Shown here one piece after another: positions 17,179 to 25,669 of a DNA stretch of 64,000 bases; position 1 is the stretch's first letter; every line of letters starts with the position of its first letter. Position numbers and translations under genes: made by a program. Below the pieces are notes generated by a model that made no database searches, was not told the origin of the DNA, and was given only the letters and a program-made list of their open reading frames with translations. This stretch comes from Bradyrhizobium murdochi (GTDB lineage: Bacteria; Pseudomonadota; Alphaproteobacteria; Rhizobiales; Xanthobacteraceae), in contig NZ_AXAU01000009.1 of NCBI RefSeq assembly GCF_000472965.1, positions 186,001 to 250,000 of the forward strand, in the 5' to 3' direction.

Positions 17179-18828
17179 ATGCAGCAATCTCAATGCACGA
17201 AATGGATGACTCACGGCGAAGCCGGGCTGATGCTATTCTTCTCGATGGCGGCCTTCGTCTGCGCGTTCGCAGCCGCCAAGGCGCTGGACGCGCCGTTCGC
17301 GTTTCATGCTTCGCTCGCTGCAGTGGCAAGCGGCGTCGCCTCCTTCGCCATCATGAATCGGTATCTCGACCGCCCCGCGTCGTTGCCGCCGGAGGAGATC
17401 AACGGGAAGCCGAACTATAATGTCGGTCCGATCAAGTTTGCTTCCTTCATGGCGATGTTCTGGGGCATCGCCGGCTTCGCCGTCGGGCTCTTGATCGCAT
17501 CGCAGCTCGCCTGGCCGGCGCTGAACTTCGATCTACCGTGGACCAGCTTCGGCCGGCTCCGGCCGCTGCACACCTCGGCGGTGATCTTCGCCTTCGGTGG
17601 CAACGTGCTGATCGCGACCTCGTTCTATGTGGTGCAGCGGACCTGCCGGACGCGGCTCGTGGGCGATCTCGCGCCATGGTTCGTCGTGCTCGGCTACAAC
17701 TTCTTCATTTTGATCGCGGGCACCGGCTATCTACTTGGCGTGACGCAATCCAAGGAATATGCCGAGCCCGAATGGTACGCCGATCTGTGGCTAACGATCG
17801 TCTGGGTCGTCTATCTCGTCGTGTTCGTGATGACGCTGGTGAAGCGCAAGGAGCCGCACATCTTTGTCGCCAACTGGTTTTATCTCGCCTTCATCGTCAC
17901 CATCGCCGTGCTGCATCTCGGCAATAACCCGGCGCTGCCGGTCTCGGTGTTCGGCTCGAAGTCCTACATCGCCTGGGGCGGTGTGCAGGATGCCATGTTC
18001 CAGTGGTGGTACGGGCATAACGCGGTCGGCTTCTTCCTGACGGCCGGCTTCCTCGCCATCATGTACTACTTCATCCCGAAACGCGCCGAGCGGCCGGTCT
18101 ATTCCTATCGACTGTCGATCATTCACTTCTGGGCCCTGATCTTTCTCTACATCTGGGCCGGCCCGCACCATCTGCACCACACGGCGCTGCCGGATTGGAC
18201 GCAGACGCTCGGCATGACCTTCTCGATCATGTTGTGGATGCCGTCCTGGGGCGGCATGATCAATGGCCTGATGACGCTGTCCGGCGCCTGGGACAAGCTC
18301 CGCACCGATCCCGTGCTGCGCATGCTCGTGGTGTCGGTCGCCTTCTACGGCATGTCGACCTTCGAAGGGCCGATGATGTCAATCAAGGTCGTGAACTCGC
18401 TGAGCCACTATACCGACTGGACCATCGGCCATGTGCATTCCGGCGCGCTGGGCTGGGTCGGCTTCGTTTCCTTTGGCGCGCTGTACTGCCTGATTCCATG
18501 GCTATGGGATCGCAAGGGTCTCTACAGCTTGAAGCTGGTCAACTGGCACTTCTGGACCGCCACCATCGGCATCGTGCTCTACATCTCCGCGATGTGGGTC
18601 TCCGGAATTCTGCAGGGCCTGATGTGGCGTGCCTACACCTCGCTCGGCTTTCTCGAATATTCTTTCCTCGAGACGGTGGAAGCGATGCACCCGTTCTACG
18701 TTATCCGTGCCGCCGGCGGCGCGCTGTTCCTGATTGGCGCGCTGATCATGGCCTATAATCTATGGATGACGGTGCGGGCAAGAGAGGCGGATGTCGGCAC
18801 AGAGCTCGCGTTGCAGGCGGCGGAATAA
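17179..18828 (+). CDS. fixN: cbb3-type cytochrome oxidase subunit I
   Basis: 549 residues from the ATG at 17179, preceded by AAAGAGA; the ATG at 17161 is an alternative. The catalytic subunit spans the membrane about 12 times. Visible haem and copper ligands include HTSAVIFAFGG (low-spin haem), the YGHNAVGFFLT region, GPHHLHHTALPDW (CuB histidines) and HVHSGALGWVGF (haem ligands). It reduces O2 with very high affinity, allowing respiration in nodules. It opens the fixNOQP operon under the perfect FixK box at 17107. Sequence is intact. Confidence 0.96.
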   Translation: MQQSQCTKWMTHGEAGLMLFFSMAAFVCAFAAAKALDAPFAFHASLAAVASGVASFAIMNRYLDRPASLPPEEINGKPNYNVGPIKFASFMAMFWGIAGFAVGLLIASQLAWPALNFDLPWTSFGRLRPLHTSAVIFAFGGNVLIATSFYVVQRTCRTRLVGDLAPWFVVLGYNFFILIAGTGYLLGVTQSKEYAEPEWYADLWLTIVWVVYLVVFVMTLVKRKEPHIFVANWFYLAFIVTIAVLHLGNNPALPVSVFGSKSYIAWGGVQDAMFQWWYGHNAVGFFLTAGFLAIMYYFIPKRAERPVYSYRLSIIHFWALIFLYIWAGPHHLHHTALPDWTQTLGMTFSIMLWMPSWGGMINGLMTLSGAWDKLRTDPVLRMLVVSVAFYGMSTFEGPMMSIKVVNSLSHYTDWTIGHVHSGALGWVGFVSFGALYCLIPWLWDRKGLYSLKLVNWHFWTATIGIVLYISAMWVSGILQGLMWRAYTSLGFLEYSFLETVEAMHPFYVIRAAGGALFLIGALIMAYNLWMTVRAREADVGTELALQAAE

Positions 18829-18839
18829 GGAGCGATCGG

Positions 18840-19574
18840 ATGTCCTTCTGGACCCGCCATCAAATCTTCGAGAAGAATTCGGTCATCCTGATCGCGGGCA
18901 TTCTGGTTGTGATTGCGATCGGCGGCCTAGTCGAGATCACGCCGTTGTTCTACCTGAAAAGCACGATCGAGGTGGTCGATGGCGTCAGGCCCTACACACC
19001 GCTCGAACTAGCTGGCCGCAATATCTATGTCCGCGAGGGCTGCTATCTCTGCCACTCGCAGATGGTCCGGCCGCTCCGCGATGAGGTTGAGCGCTATGGC
19101 CACTTCTCGCTGGCTGCCGAGAGCATGTACGACCATCCATTCCAGTGGGGTTCGAAGCGCACTGGGCCGGATCTCGCGCGGGTCGGCGCAAAGTATTCCG
19201 ATGAGTGGCACGTCACTCACCTAACCAATCCGCGCGCCATTGTGCCGCAGTCGGTGATGCCGGGCTATCCGTTCCTCGCCCAGACCGAGGTCGACACCGC
19301 TGTTGTCGCCGATAACCTCAAGGCCAGCCGCGTCGTTGGCGTGCCCTATTCGGACGAGCAAATCAGGAACGCGGTCGCCGACCTGAAGGCGCAGGCCGAT
19401 CCGGACAATGTCGGCACCGATGCGTTCGCGAAGCGCTATCCAAAAGCTGTGATCCGCAATTTCGACAGCAAGGCCGGTGCGCCGACCGAGATGGATGCGC
19501 TGGTCGCATATCTGCAGATGCTCGGCACGCTGGTCGACTTCAAGCTCTACAACGAAAAGGCCAATCTTCGCTGA
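18840..19574 (+). CDS. fixO: cbb3-type oxidase subunit II, monohaem cytochrome c
   Basis: 244 residues. An N-terminal membrane anchor covers about 15-35 (VILIAGILVVIAIGGLVEI). The single haem c site is C68-x2-C71-H72 in EGCYLCHSQMVRP. The start ATG at 18840 lies 11 bp after the fixN stop, with AAGGAGCG as ribosome site. An upstream in-frame ATG inside fixN is unlikely. FixO passes electrons from FixP to FixN on the periplasmic side. Confidence 0.95.
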   Translation: MSFWTRHQIFEKNSVILIAGILVVIAIGGLVEITPLFYLKSTIEVVDGVRPYTPLELAGRNIYVREGCYLCHSQMVRPLRDEVERYGHFSLAAESMYDHPFQWGSKRTGPDLARVGAKYSDEWHVTHLTNPRAIVPQSVMPGYPFLAQTEVDTAVVADNLKASRVVGVPYSDEQIRNAVADLKAQADPDNVGTDAFAKRYPKAVIRNFDSKAGAPTEMDALVAYLQMLGTLVDFKLYNEKANLR

Positions 19575-19585
19575 GAGGCAGGACG

Positions 19586-19750
19586 ATGAAAGCAATCTTG
19601 ACCGTGCACAACATCGCGTCGGACCTCGTCACCAGCGTGTGGACGCCGGCCTTCGTCGGCCTGTTCATTGCGATCGTGATCTACGCACTTTGGCCGCGCA
19701 ACCAGGCGGTTTTCGACCAGGCATCTCGGATGCCGTTGCGGGAGGACTGA
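19586..19750 (+). CDS. fixQ: cbb3-type oxidase small subunit FixQ/CcoQ
   Basis: 54 residues, ATG at 19586, TGA at 19748-19750, placed between fixO and fixP as always in this operon. One membrane helix at about 20-36 (PAFVGLFIAIVIYALWP) is followed by a short polar tail. FixQ is thought to stabilise the oxidase complex. A GGCAGGACG ribosome site precedes the start. Confidence 0.93.
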   Translation: MKAILTVHNIASDLVTSVWTPAFVGLFIAIVIYALWPRNQAVFDQASRMPLRED

Positions 19751-19756
19751 GAGGTC

Positions 19757-20626
19757 ATGGCGGAAAGCGAACTCGACAAGGTTTCCGGCAAGACCACCAC
19801 CGGTCACCAGTGGGACGGCATCAAGGAACTCAATACACCGCTGCCGCGCTGGTGGCTGATCACCTTCTACGCCACCATACTGTGGGCGATGGGCTATTGG
19901 GTTGTGTACCCGGCTTGGCCGCTTCTGTGGAGCTACACCAGGGGCGCGCTCAACTATTCGACGCGCGCCGCGGTCGCCGTCGAGCTTGCCAATCTGGAAA
20001 AGATCCGCGGCGACAAGATGATTGCGCTGGGTGCGGCTTCGCTCGCCGATATCGAAAAGGATCCGGCGCTGTTGGCGCTGGCGCGCGCTCGCGGCAAGGC
20101 CGCGTTCGGCGACAATTGCGCGCCTTGCCACGGCTCGGGCGGCGCCGGCGCAAAAGGCTATCCCAACCTGAACGATGACGACTGGTTGTGGGGCGGTTCG
20201 CTCGACCAGCTTGTGCAGACCATCCAGTTCGGCGCGCGCTCGGGTCACACCAAGACCCATGAGGGCGCGATGCTCGCCTTCGGCAAGGATGGCATCTTGA
20301 AGCCGGACGAGATTGGCACGGTCGCCAACTATGTGCGCTCGCTCTCGGGCTTGTCGACGCGCCAGGGTTACGATGTCGCCGCCGGCGCAAAAATTTTCGT
20401 CGAGAATTGCACGAGCTGTCATGGTGAGGCGGGCAAGGGCAACCAGGAGCTCGGCGCGCCCAATCTCACTGACAAGATCTGGCTCTACGGATCGGATGAG
20501 GCGACCCTGATTGAGACCATCACGATTGGTCGGGCCGGCGTGATGCCGGCGTGGGTGGGCCGGCTTGATCCCTCCACCATCAAGGCGCTGGCGGTCTACG
20601 TCCACACGCTCGGCGGCGGCAAGTAG
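19757..20626 (+). CDS. fixP: cbb3-type oxidase subunit III, dihaem cytochrome c
   Basis: 289 residues. An N-terminal helix at about 33-55 anchors it. Two periplasmic cytochrome c domains follow with C121-x2-C124-H125 (NCAPCHGSGG) and C218-x2-C221-H222 (NCTSCHGEAG). It accepts electrons from the bc1 complex via soluble or membrane cytochrome c and delivers them to FixO. It starts 6 bp after fixQ, and the last operon stop is at 20626. Confidence 0.96.
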   Translation: MAESELDKVSGKTTTGHQWDGIKELNTPLPRWWLITFYATILWAMGYWVVYPAWPLLWSYTRGALNYSTRAAVAVELANLEKIRGDKMIALGAASLADIEKDPALLALARARGKAAFGDNCAPCHGSGGAGAKGYPNLNDDDWLWGGSLDQLVQTIQFGARSGHTKTHEGAMLAFGKDGILKPDEIGTVANYVRSLSGLSTRQGYDVAAGAKIFVENCTSCHGEAGKGNQELGAPNLTDKIWLYGSDEATLIETITIGRAGVMPAWVGRLDPSTIKALAVYVHTLGGGK

Positions 20627-20652
20627 CGGAGCAAAGGGAAGCGGCGTTGGGT

Positions 20653-20666
20653 TTGCGCTGGATCAA
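20653..20666 (+). promoter_or_regulatory. FixK box of the fixGHIS promoter
   Basis: TTGCGCTGGATCAA matches the box with one change (TTGC for TTGA). It lies in the 77-bp gap between fixP and fixG, 44 bp before the fixG ATG, so fixGHIS probably has its own microaerobic promoter with a very short leader. Confidence 0.6.
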
Positions 20667-20703
20667 CCTGGCAGAGAGGAGGAGACTAGGAGAGCGCGGG
20701 CCC

Positions 20704-22167
20704 ATGAACAAGATCGTCCAAATAAAACCCGACCAAGTCGAAGATGTTGGGTCGCTTTACGCGGCCCGCAAGAAGGTCTACCCGCAGAGTGTTTTCGGGA
20801 CTTTCCGTCGGATTAAATGGGGCCTGATGGCGTTCTGCCTGGGCGTCTACTACGTGTTGCCTTTCGTGCGCTGGAATCGCGGCCTTGGCGCCCCAGATCA
20901 GGCGGTGCTGATCGATCTGCCGAACAGTCGCTTCTATTTCTTTTTTATCGAGCTGTGGCCGCAGGAGGTCTATTACTTCACCGGCCTCCTCATCATCGCC
21001 GCGCTCACACTATTCCTGATGAATTCGGTCGGCGGCCGCATCTGGTGCGGCTATCTCTGCCCGCAAACGGTCTGGACCGACCTGTTCTATGCGGTAGAGC
21101 GCCTGATCGAGGGCGACCGGCGCGAGCGCATGAGGAAGGCGGCTTCCGCCGATCCCCTAAAACTCGAGCGCATCTCCGAAATCATGCTCAAGCATTCGAT
21201 CTGGCTCTTGATCGCCTGGTGGACGGGCGGCGCCTGGGTGCTCTATTTCACCGATGCGCCGACGCTGGTGAAGGAGCTCGTCACCTTCCAGGCGCCGGCG
21301 ATCGCCTATATCTGGATCGCAATCCTCACCGCGACAACCTATCTGCTCGCTGGCTTCATGCGCGAGCAGGTCTGCGTCTACATGTGCCCCTGGCCACGTA
21401 TCCAGGCGGCGCTGACCGATGAGTGGGCGCTGAACGTCACCTATCGCTACGACCGCGGCGAAAAGCGCAGGTCGGTAAAGAAGGCGAACGAGCTGCGGGC
21501 GCTCGGCCTGCCTGCCGGCGACTGCGTCAATTGCTATCAATGCGTGGCGGCCTGCCCGACCGGCATCGATATCCGCAATGGCCCGCAGATCGATTGCATC
21601 CAGTGCGGCCTGTGCATCGACGCATGCGACAACGTGATGAAGAAGATCGGTCGGCCGACTCGGCTGATCGGCTACGACAATGACATTAACATCCAGCGCC
21701 GGATGGCCGGCAAGCCGCCGATCTACGGTATCGTGCGGCCACGCACGATCATCTACACCGCGCTGATCGCACTCGTCGGTGGGATCATGCTGTATGCGCT
21801 GCTCACCCGTTCGCTGCTCGACATCAACGTGCTGCACGATCGCAACCCGGTTGCTGTGAAGCTCAGCGACGGCTCGATCCGCAACGCCTACACGGTCCGT
21901 TTCCTCAACAAGCGCAGTCTTGACCGCGTGGTGACGATCGATGTCGATGGTCCGCCGTATGCTGTGCTGCACGTCGTGGGCGACGATTCGATCACACCTG
22001 ATAGGCCGATGGTCGTGCTCGGACGCGACGGCACCACGGAATTGCGCGTGCTGGTGACCGCCCCATCTGAGAAGAACTCCGAAAGATCGATCCCGATCAA
22101 ATTCCGGATCACCGATATCGGTCTAGGCGAGGTCGCTTCCGCGATCGACAATTTCGTCTTGCCATGA
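20704..22167 (+). CDS. fixG: FixG/CcoG polyferredoxin for cbb3 oxidase assembly
   Basis: 487 residues from the ATG at 20704; the upstream in-frame start would fall before the FixK box. Several membrane helices lie between about 35 and 235. Two [4Fe-4S] motifs follow at about 275-320 (CVNCYQCVAACPTG and CIQCGLCIDACDN), and a periplasmic Ig-like domain forms the C-terminus. FixG/CcoG is needed for copper handling, reducing Cu(II) during CuB assembly. Its stop overlaps the fixH start by 4 bp. Confidence 0.95.
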   Translation: MNKIVQIKPDQVEDVGSLYAARKKVYPQSVFGTFRRIKWGLMAFCLGVYYVLPFVRWNRGLGAPDQAVLIDLPNSRFYFFFIELWPQEVYYFTGLLIIAALTLFLMNSVGGRIWCGYLCPQTVWTDLFYAVERLIEGDRRERMRKAASADPLKLERISEIMLKHSIWLLIAWWTGGAWVLYFTDAPTLVKELVTFQAPAIAYIWIAILTATTYLLAGFMREQVCVYMCPWPRIQAALTDEWALNVTYRYDRGEKRRSVKKANELRALGLPAGDCVNCYQCVAACPTGIDIRNGPQIDCIQCGLCIDACDNVMKKIGRPTRLIGYDNDINIQRRMAGKPPIYGIVRPRTIIYTALIALVGGIMLYALLTRSLLDINVLHDRNPVAVKLSDGSIRNAYTVRFLNKRSLDRVVTIDVDGPPYAVLHVVGDDSITPDRPMVVLGRDGTTELRVLVTAPSEKNSERSIPIKFRITDIGLGEVASAIDNFVLP

Positions 22168-22685
22168 GAACAAGTGGAGCTGTCGTGAACAGAGCCAGTG
22201 CATCGCCAAAGCCGCTCACCGGTCGCAAGGTGCTTTTCATGCTGCTTGCGTTCTTTGGCGTCGTCATCGGCGTCAACCTCACCATAATAAGTCTTGCTTC
22301 CATGACGCTGCCCGGCACTGACGTCGAAAGCGCCTATGCGGCGAGCCTTGCCTATGAGAAGGAGATCGCCGCCGCACGCGAGCAGGATGTGCGCAGCTGG
22401 AAGGTGGACGCGCATCTTGCGCGCAGTGCGGACGGCGACACCGCGCTGGAAGTCAAGGCACGCGACGGGAGCGGAAAGGCGCTGACCGGACTAAAGTTCA
22501 CCGGTCGCCTAGAACGGCCGACCGATCGGCGGGCGGACCGGGTGATCGCGCTATCGGAGGTGACGGGCGGCGTTTATCGGGGCAGCGGCGGCGCGGTCGG
22601 GCCGGGACAATGGAATCTGGTGCTGGAAAGCGAAGCCGACGGCCGGCGTCTGTTCATGTCTAGGAACCGCGTGGTACTGAACTAA
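22164..22685 (+). CDS. fixH: FixH, cbb3 oxidase assembly protein
   Basis: 173 residues with ATGA overlap to fixG. One N-terminal membrane helix lies at about 22-45 (VLFMLLAFFGVVIGVNLTII), followed by a soluble, probably periplasmic domain of beta-rich character. The family is required for oxidase maturation together with FixI and FixS. Length is usual. Confidence 0.92.
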   Translation: MRTSGAVVNRASASPKPLTGRKVLFMLLAFFGVVIGVNLTIISLASMTLPGTDVESAYAASLAYEKEIAAAREQDVRSWKVDAHLARSADGDTALEVKARDGSGKALTGLKFTGRLERPTDRRADRVIALSEVTGGVYRGSGGAVGPGQWNLVLESEADGRRLFMSRNRVVLN

Positions 22686-22696
22686 GGGAACTCTTC

Positions 22697-24889
22697 ATGC
22701 AGGCGACGCGGGATTTTTCGCATTATGTCAAGCATCTCGGCTCCGGACTGGCGCATATTGATCTCGCGGTCGAAGGCGTCAGCTGCGCCGGCTGCATCTC
22801 GAAGATCGAGCGAGGCCTTTCAGCCATCCCGGACGTGACGCTGGCGCGCGTCAACCTGACCGACCGCCGTGTCGCGCTGGAGTGGAAGGAGGGCGCGCTC
22901 GATCCGGCGCGCTTCATTGATCGCCTGGCCGAGCTCGGCTACAAGGCCTATCCGTTCGAGGCTGTCACCGCCGAAGCAGTAGAGGCCGAGAACTCCCGCT
23001 TCCTGCTGCGCTGCCTGGGTGTTGCGGCATTCGCGACCATGAACGTCATGATGCTGTCGATCCCGGTGTGGTCCGGCAATGTCAGCGATATGCTGCCGGA
23101 GCAGCGAGATTTCTTCCACTGGATCTCGGCGCTGATCGCGCTGCCCGCGGCAGCCTATGCCGGCCAGCCTTTCTTTCGCTCGGCGTTCAACGCGCTGCGC
23201 ACTGGCAACGTCAACATGGATGTGCCGATCAGCATCGGCGTGATCCTGGCGCTTGCGACCTCGATCGTCGAGACCATCGGCCATGCCGAGCACGCCTATT
23301 TCGACGCCCCGATTATGCTGCTCACCTTTCTCCTGGTCGGGCGATACCTTGACCAGAACATGCGGCGGCGGACCCGCGCGGTGGCCGGCAATCTCGCCGC
23401 GCTGAAAGCCGAGACGGCGACCAAATTCGTCGGTCCAGACGAGATATCCGTGGTGCCGGCCGCGGCGGTCATGGCCGGCGACATTGTGCTGCTGCGGCCG
23501 GGCGAGCGTTCCGCGATAGATGGCATTGTCATCGAAGGCAGGTCGGAGATCGACCAGAGTTTGATCACGGGTGAAACGCTGCACGCGTCGGTCGAGCCCG
23601 GCAGCGAGGTCTATGCCGGCTCGCTCAACGTTTCCGGGTCCTTGCGCATCCGTGTCTCGGCCGCTTCCGAAGGCACCCTGCTTGCGGAAATCCAGCGGCT
23701 GCTTGACCATGCCGTGCAGGTGCGCTCGCGCTATGTGCAGCTCGCCGACCGTGCCTCGCGCCTCTACGCACCGGTGGTCCATGCGACCGCTTTCCTGACC
23801 ATGACCGGCTGGTTGATCGCCGGCGCAAGCTTCCATGACTCCATCATCACCGCGATCACGGTGCTGATCATCACCTGTCCTTGTGCGCTTGGGCTTGCCA
23901 TCCCGACGGTGCAGACGGTGGCGTCGGGAGCAATGTTCCGCGCCGGCGTGCTGCTGAATTCGGGCGACGCGATCGAGCGTGTCGTTGCGGTCGATCGTAT
24001 CATCTTCGACAAGACGGGAACGCTAACGTTGCCTGAGTTCGATGTGGTGAACTCGGCGGCTGTTCCTGCCGACGTGGTTGAGCTCGCGGGCCGGCTTGCG
24101 TTGGCAAGCCATCACCCCGTCGCCGCTGCGCTAGCGCGTGCGGCCGGTGCGAAATCGCCGCTGCCCGGGATCACGGAACAGCCGGGGCAGGGCGTTCGCG
24201 GCATTCTTAAAGGTGAAGAGGTGAGGCTTGGAAGTCCAACTTTCTGCAAGGCCGATGGTCTCGCGAACGAAATCCTAAGCCGCGATCCCGAGGCTTCCGT
24301 CGTTGCCTTCGCGCGTGGCGAGAAACGTTATGTGTTTGCGGTCTGCCAAAGCATGCGGCCGGACGCGCGCGCGGTCATCGCGGCGCTTCAGAAGCGTGGC
24401 GTGGCGGTAGAAATTATTTCCGGTGACCGCGAGCCGGCGGTGCGCGCCGCGGCTGAGATGCTTCAAATCCCCGAATGGCGCGCCGGCGTCACGCCCGCCG
24501 ACAAGATCGCCCGGATCGAGGAACTGAAGCGGCAGGGCTTTAAAGTCATGATGGTCGGCGATGGGCTCAACGATGCGCCATCGCTGGCGGCGGCGCATGT
24601 CTCGATGTCGCCGATCTCGGCGGCGCATTTGAGCCAGGCGACGGCCGATCTCGTTTTCCTCGGCAACCGCCTCGCGCCGGTGATTGCCTCGCTAGACCAT
24701 TCGCGGAAAGCGCTGCACCTGATGCGGCAAAACCTCTATCTCGCCCTTGGCTACAATTTCCTCGCCGTGCCGATTGCTATTCTGGGCTTCGTGACGCCCC
24801 CGATCGCGGCTGCCGCAATGTCGGGCTCATCGATTCTGGTGATGCTGAATGCACTGCGGGGCCGCCATGTCCCGCAGGAGACTCTGTGA
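22697..24889 (+). CDS. fixI: FixI/CopA2-type P1B copper-exporting ATPase
   Basis: 730 residues. The N-terminal metal-binding domain has C30-x2-C33 (GVSCAGCISK). The transport motif CPC is at 394-396, the phosphorylated Asp438 is in DKTGT, and GDGLNDAP lies near the C-terminal end of the ATPase domain. It exports Cu(I) to the periplasm for CuB of the cbb3 oxidase rather than for detoxification, as inferred from the operon. It begins 11 bp after fixH and overlaps fixS by 4 bp. Confidence 0.96.
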   Translation: MQATRDFSHYVKHLGSGLAHIDLAVEGVSCAGCISKIERGLSAIPDVTLARVNLTDRRVALEWKEGALDPARFIDRLAELGYKAYPFEAVTAEAVEAENSRFLLRCLGVAAFATMNVMMLSIPVWSGNVSDMLPEQRDFFHWISALIALPAAAYAGQPFFRSAFNALRTGNVNMDVPISIGVILALATSIVETIGHAEHAYFDAPIMLLTFLLVGRYLDQNMRRRTRAVAGNLAALKAETATKFVGPDEISVVPAAAVMAGDIVLLRPGERSAIDGIVIEGRSEIDQSLITGETLHASVEPGSEVYAGSLNVSGSLRIRVSAASEGTLLAEIQRLLDHAVQVRSRYVQLADRASRLYAPVVHATAFLTMTGWLIAGASFHDSIITAITVLIITCPCALGLAIPTVQTVASGAMFRAGVLLNSGDAIERVVAVDRIIFDKTGTLTLPEFDVVNSAAVPADVVELAGRLALASHHPVAAALARAAGAKSPLPGITEQPGQGVRGILKGEEVRLGSPTFCKADGLANEILSRDPEASVVAFARGEKRYVFAVCQSMRPDARAVIAALQKRGVAVEIISGDREPAVRAAAEMLQIPEWRAGVTPADKIARIEELKRQGFKVMMVGDGLNDAPSLAAAHVSMSPISAAHLSQATADLVFLGNRLAPVIASLDHSRKALHLMRQNLYLALGYNFLAVPIAILGFVTPPIAAAAMSGSSILVMLNALRGRHVPQETL

Positions 24890-25074
24890 TGGAAGTGATC
24901 GTGTTCCTGGTGCCGCTGGCGCTCTTACTCGGACTGTTCGGGCTGCTCGGATTTCTGTGGTCGTTGAAGAACGGCCAGTATGACGATCTGGATGGCGCGG
25001 CCTGGCGGGCGATTTCTGACGACGACGGAACGCCGGCTCGCCCCGTCGAGCTGAGGTCGGAATCGCGACCGTAA
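24886..25074 (+). CDS. fixS: FixS/CcoS, small cbb3 assembly protein
   Basis: 62 residues, overlapping fixI by ATGA. One membrane helix at about 3-25 (VIFLVPLALLLGLFGLLGF) is followed by WSLKNGQYDDLDGAAWR, the conserved FixS/CcoS signature. It is needed for cofactor insertion into the oxidase. It is the last gene of fixGHIS. Confidence 0.95.
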   Translation: MMEVIVFLVPLALLLGLFGLLGFLWSLKNGQYDDLDGAAWRAISDDDGTPARPVELRSESRP

Positions 25075-25123
25075 CGCCTCACCGTAACGCCTTGTCGTCG
25101 CGCGTCCCGGAATGCTTCCAATT

Positions 25124-25137
25124 TTGATCTGACGCAA
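25124..25137 (+). promoter_or_regulatory. FixK box upstream of the DUF6455-like gene
   Basis: TTGATCTGACGCAA matches with one change in the right half (GCAA for TCAA). Its centre is 66 bp before the ATG at 25197. A nearby TTGA-N5-TCAA at 25165 has the wrong spacing and is not counted. Confidence 0.5.
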
Positions 25138-25196
25138 TACGGTCGGCTATTTCGCCCCGCATACTTGACGTGCTCAAACCGTACCGGAAGGGTACT

Positions 25197-25637
25197 ATGG
25201 CAAGAACGGAATCCATCGGCGGTAGGCTCATGGGCAAGTTGTCGGAGTGGCTCGGCCGGCTCGGTGATACCGCCGAGCTCCGCGCCCTTGGAGCCGCCAA
25301 GCTCGATTGCATCGCGCGCGACGTTCGCGTCTCACGGACCGAGCTCGAAACCCTCACTTACCAAGGGCGGCGCGGCGCTGATGAGCTGTCGGGACTACTC
25401 AAGGCGCTCGGCATCGACGAGAGGGCCATTGCGCGCAAGGAGCCGGGCGTGCTGCGCGACATGACGCTGGTATGTGCATTGTGCGCCGAAAAGATCCGAT
25501 GCAACCGCGAGATAGAGGCGGAAACAACGGCGCAGCACCTTCATGAATACTGCGCCAACAGCTACACGATCGATGCGCTCCGGACGAAGCCAAAGCCAGA
25601 TGCGATGGATCTCCTTCGTGGTCCGAGCTGCTGCTGA
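25197..25637 (+). CDS. Cysteine-containing protein of unknown function (DUF6455-like)
   Basis: 146 residues from the ATG at 25197, preceded by GGAAGGG; an upstream in-frame ATG lies before that ribosome site. The N-terminal half is helical and charged. The C-terminal half has clustered cysteines (VCALCAEKIRCNRE, then EYCANS) and histidines (QHLHEYC) that could bind a metal, Fe-S cluster or haem. The tail ends in SCC. Similar proteins near denitrification or microaerobic genes are grouped as DUF6455 as far as I remember. It sits between fixS and hemN with a FixK-type box, suggesting a role in low-oxygen respiration. Confidence 0.7.
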   Translation: MARTESIGGRLMGKLSEWLGRLGDTAELRALGAAKLDCIARDVRVSRTELETLTYQGRRGADELSGLLKALGIDERAIARKEPGVLRDMTLVCALCAEKIRCNREIEAETTAQHLHEYCANSYTIDALRTKPKPDAMDLLRGPSCC

Positions 25638-25669
25638 CAAGCTACAATGGTCTAAGGGCCTCTCAGCCT

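Noticed and set aside
25165..25177. TTGACGTGCTCAA as a FixK box
   Set aside because: Only five bases separate the half sites; the box at 25124 has the right spacing.
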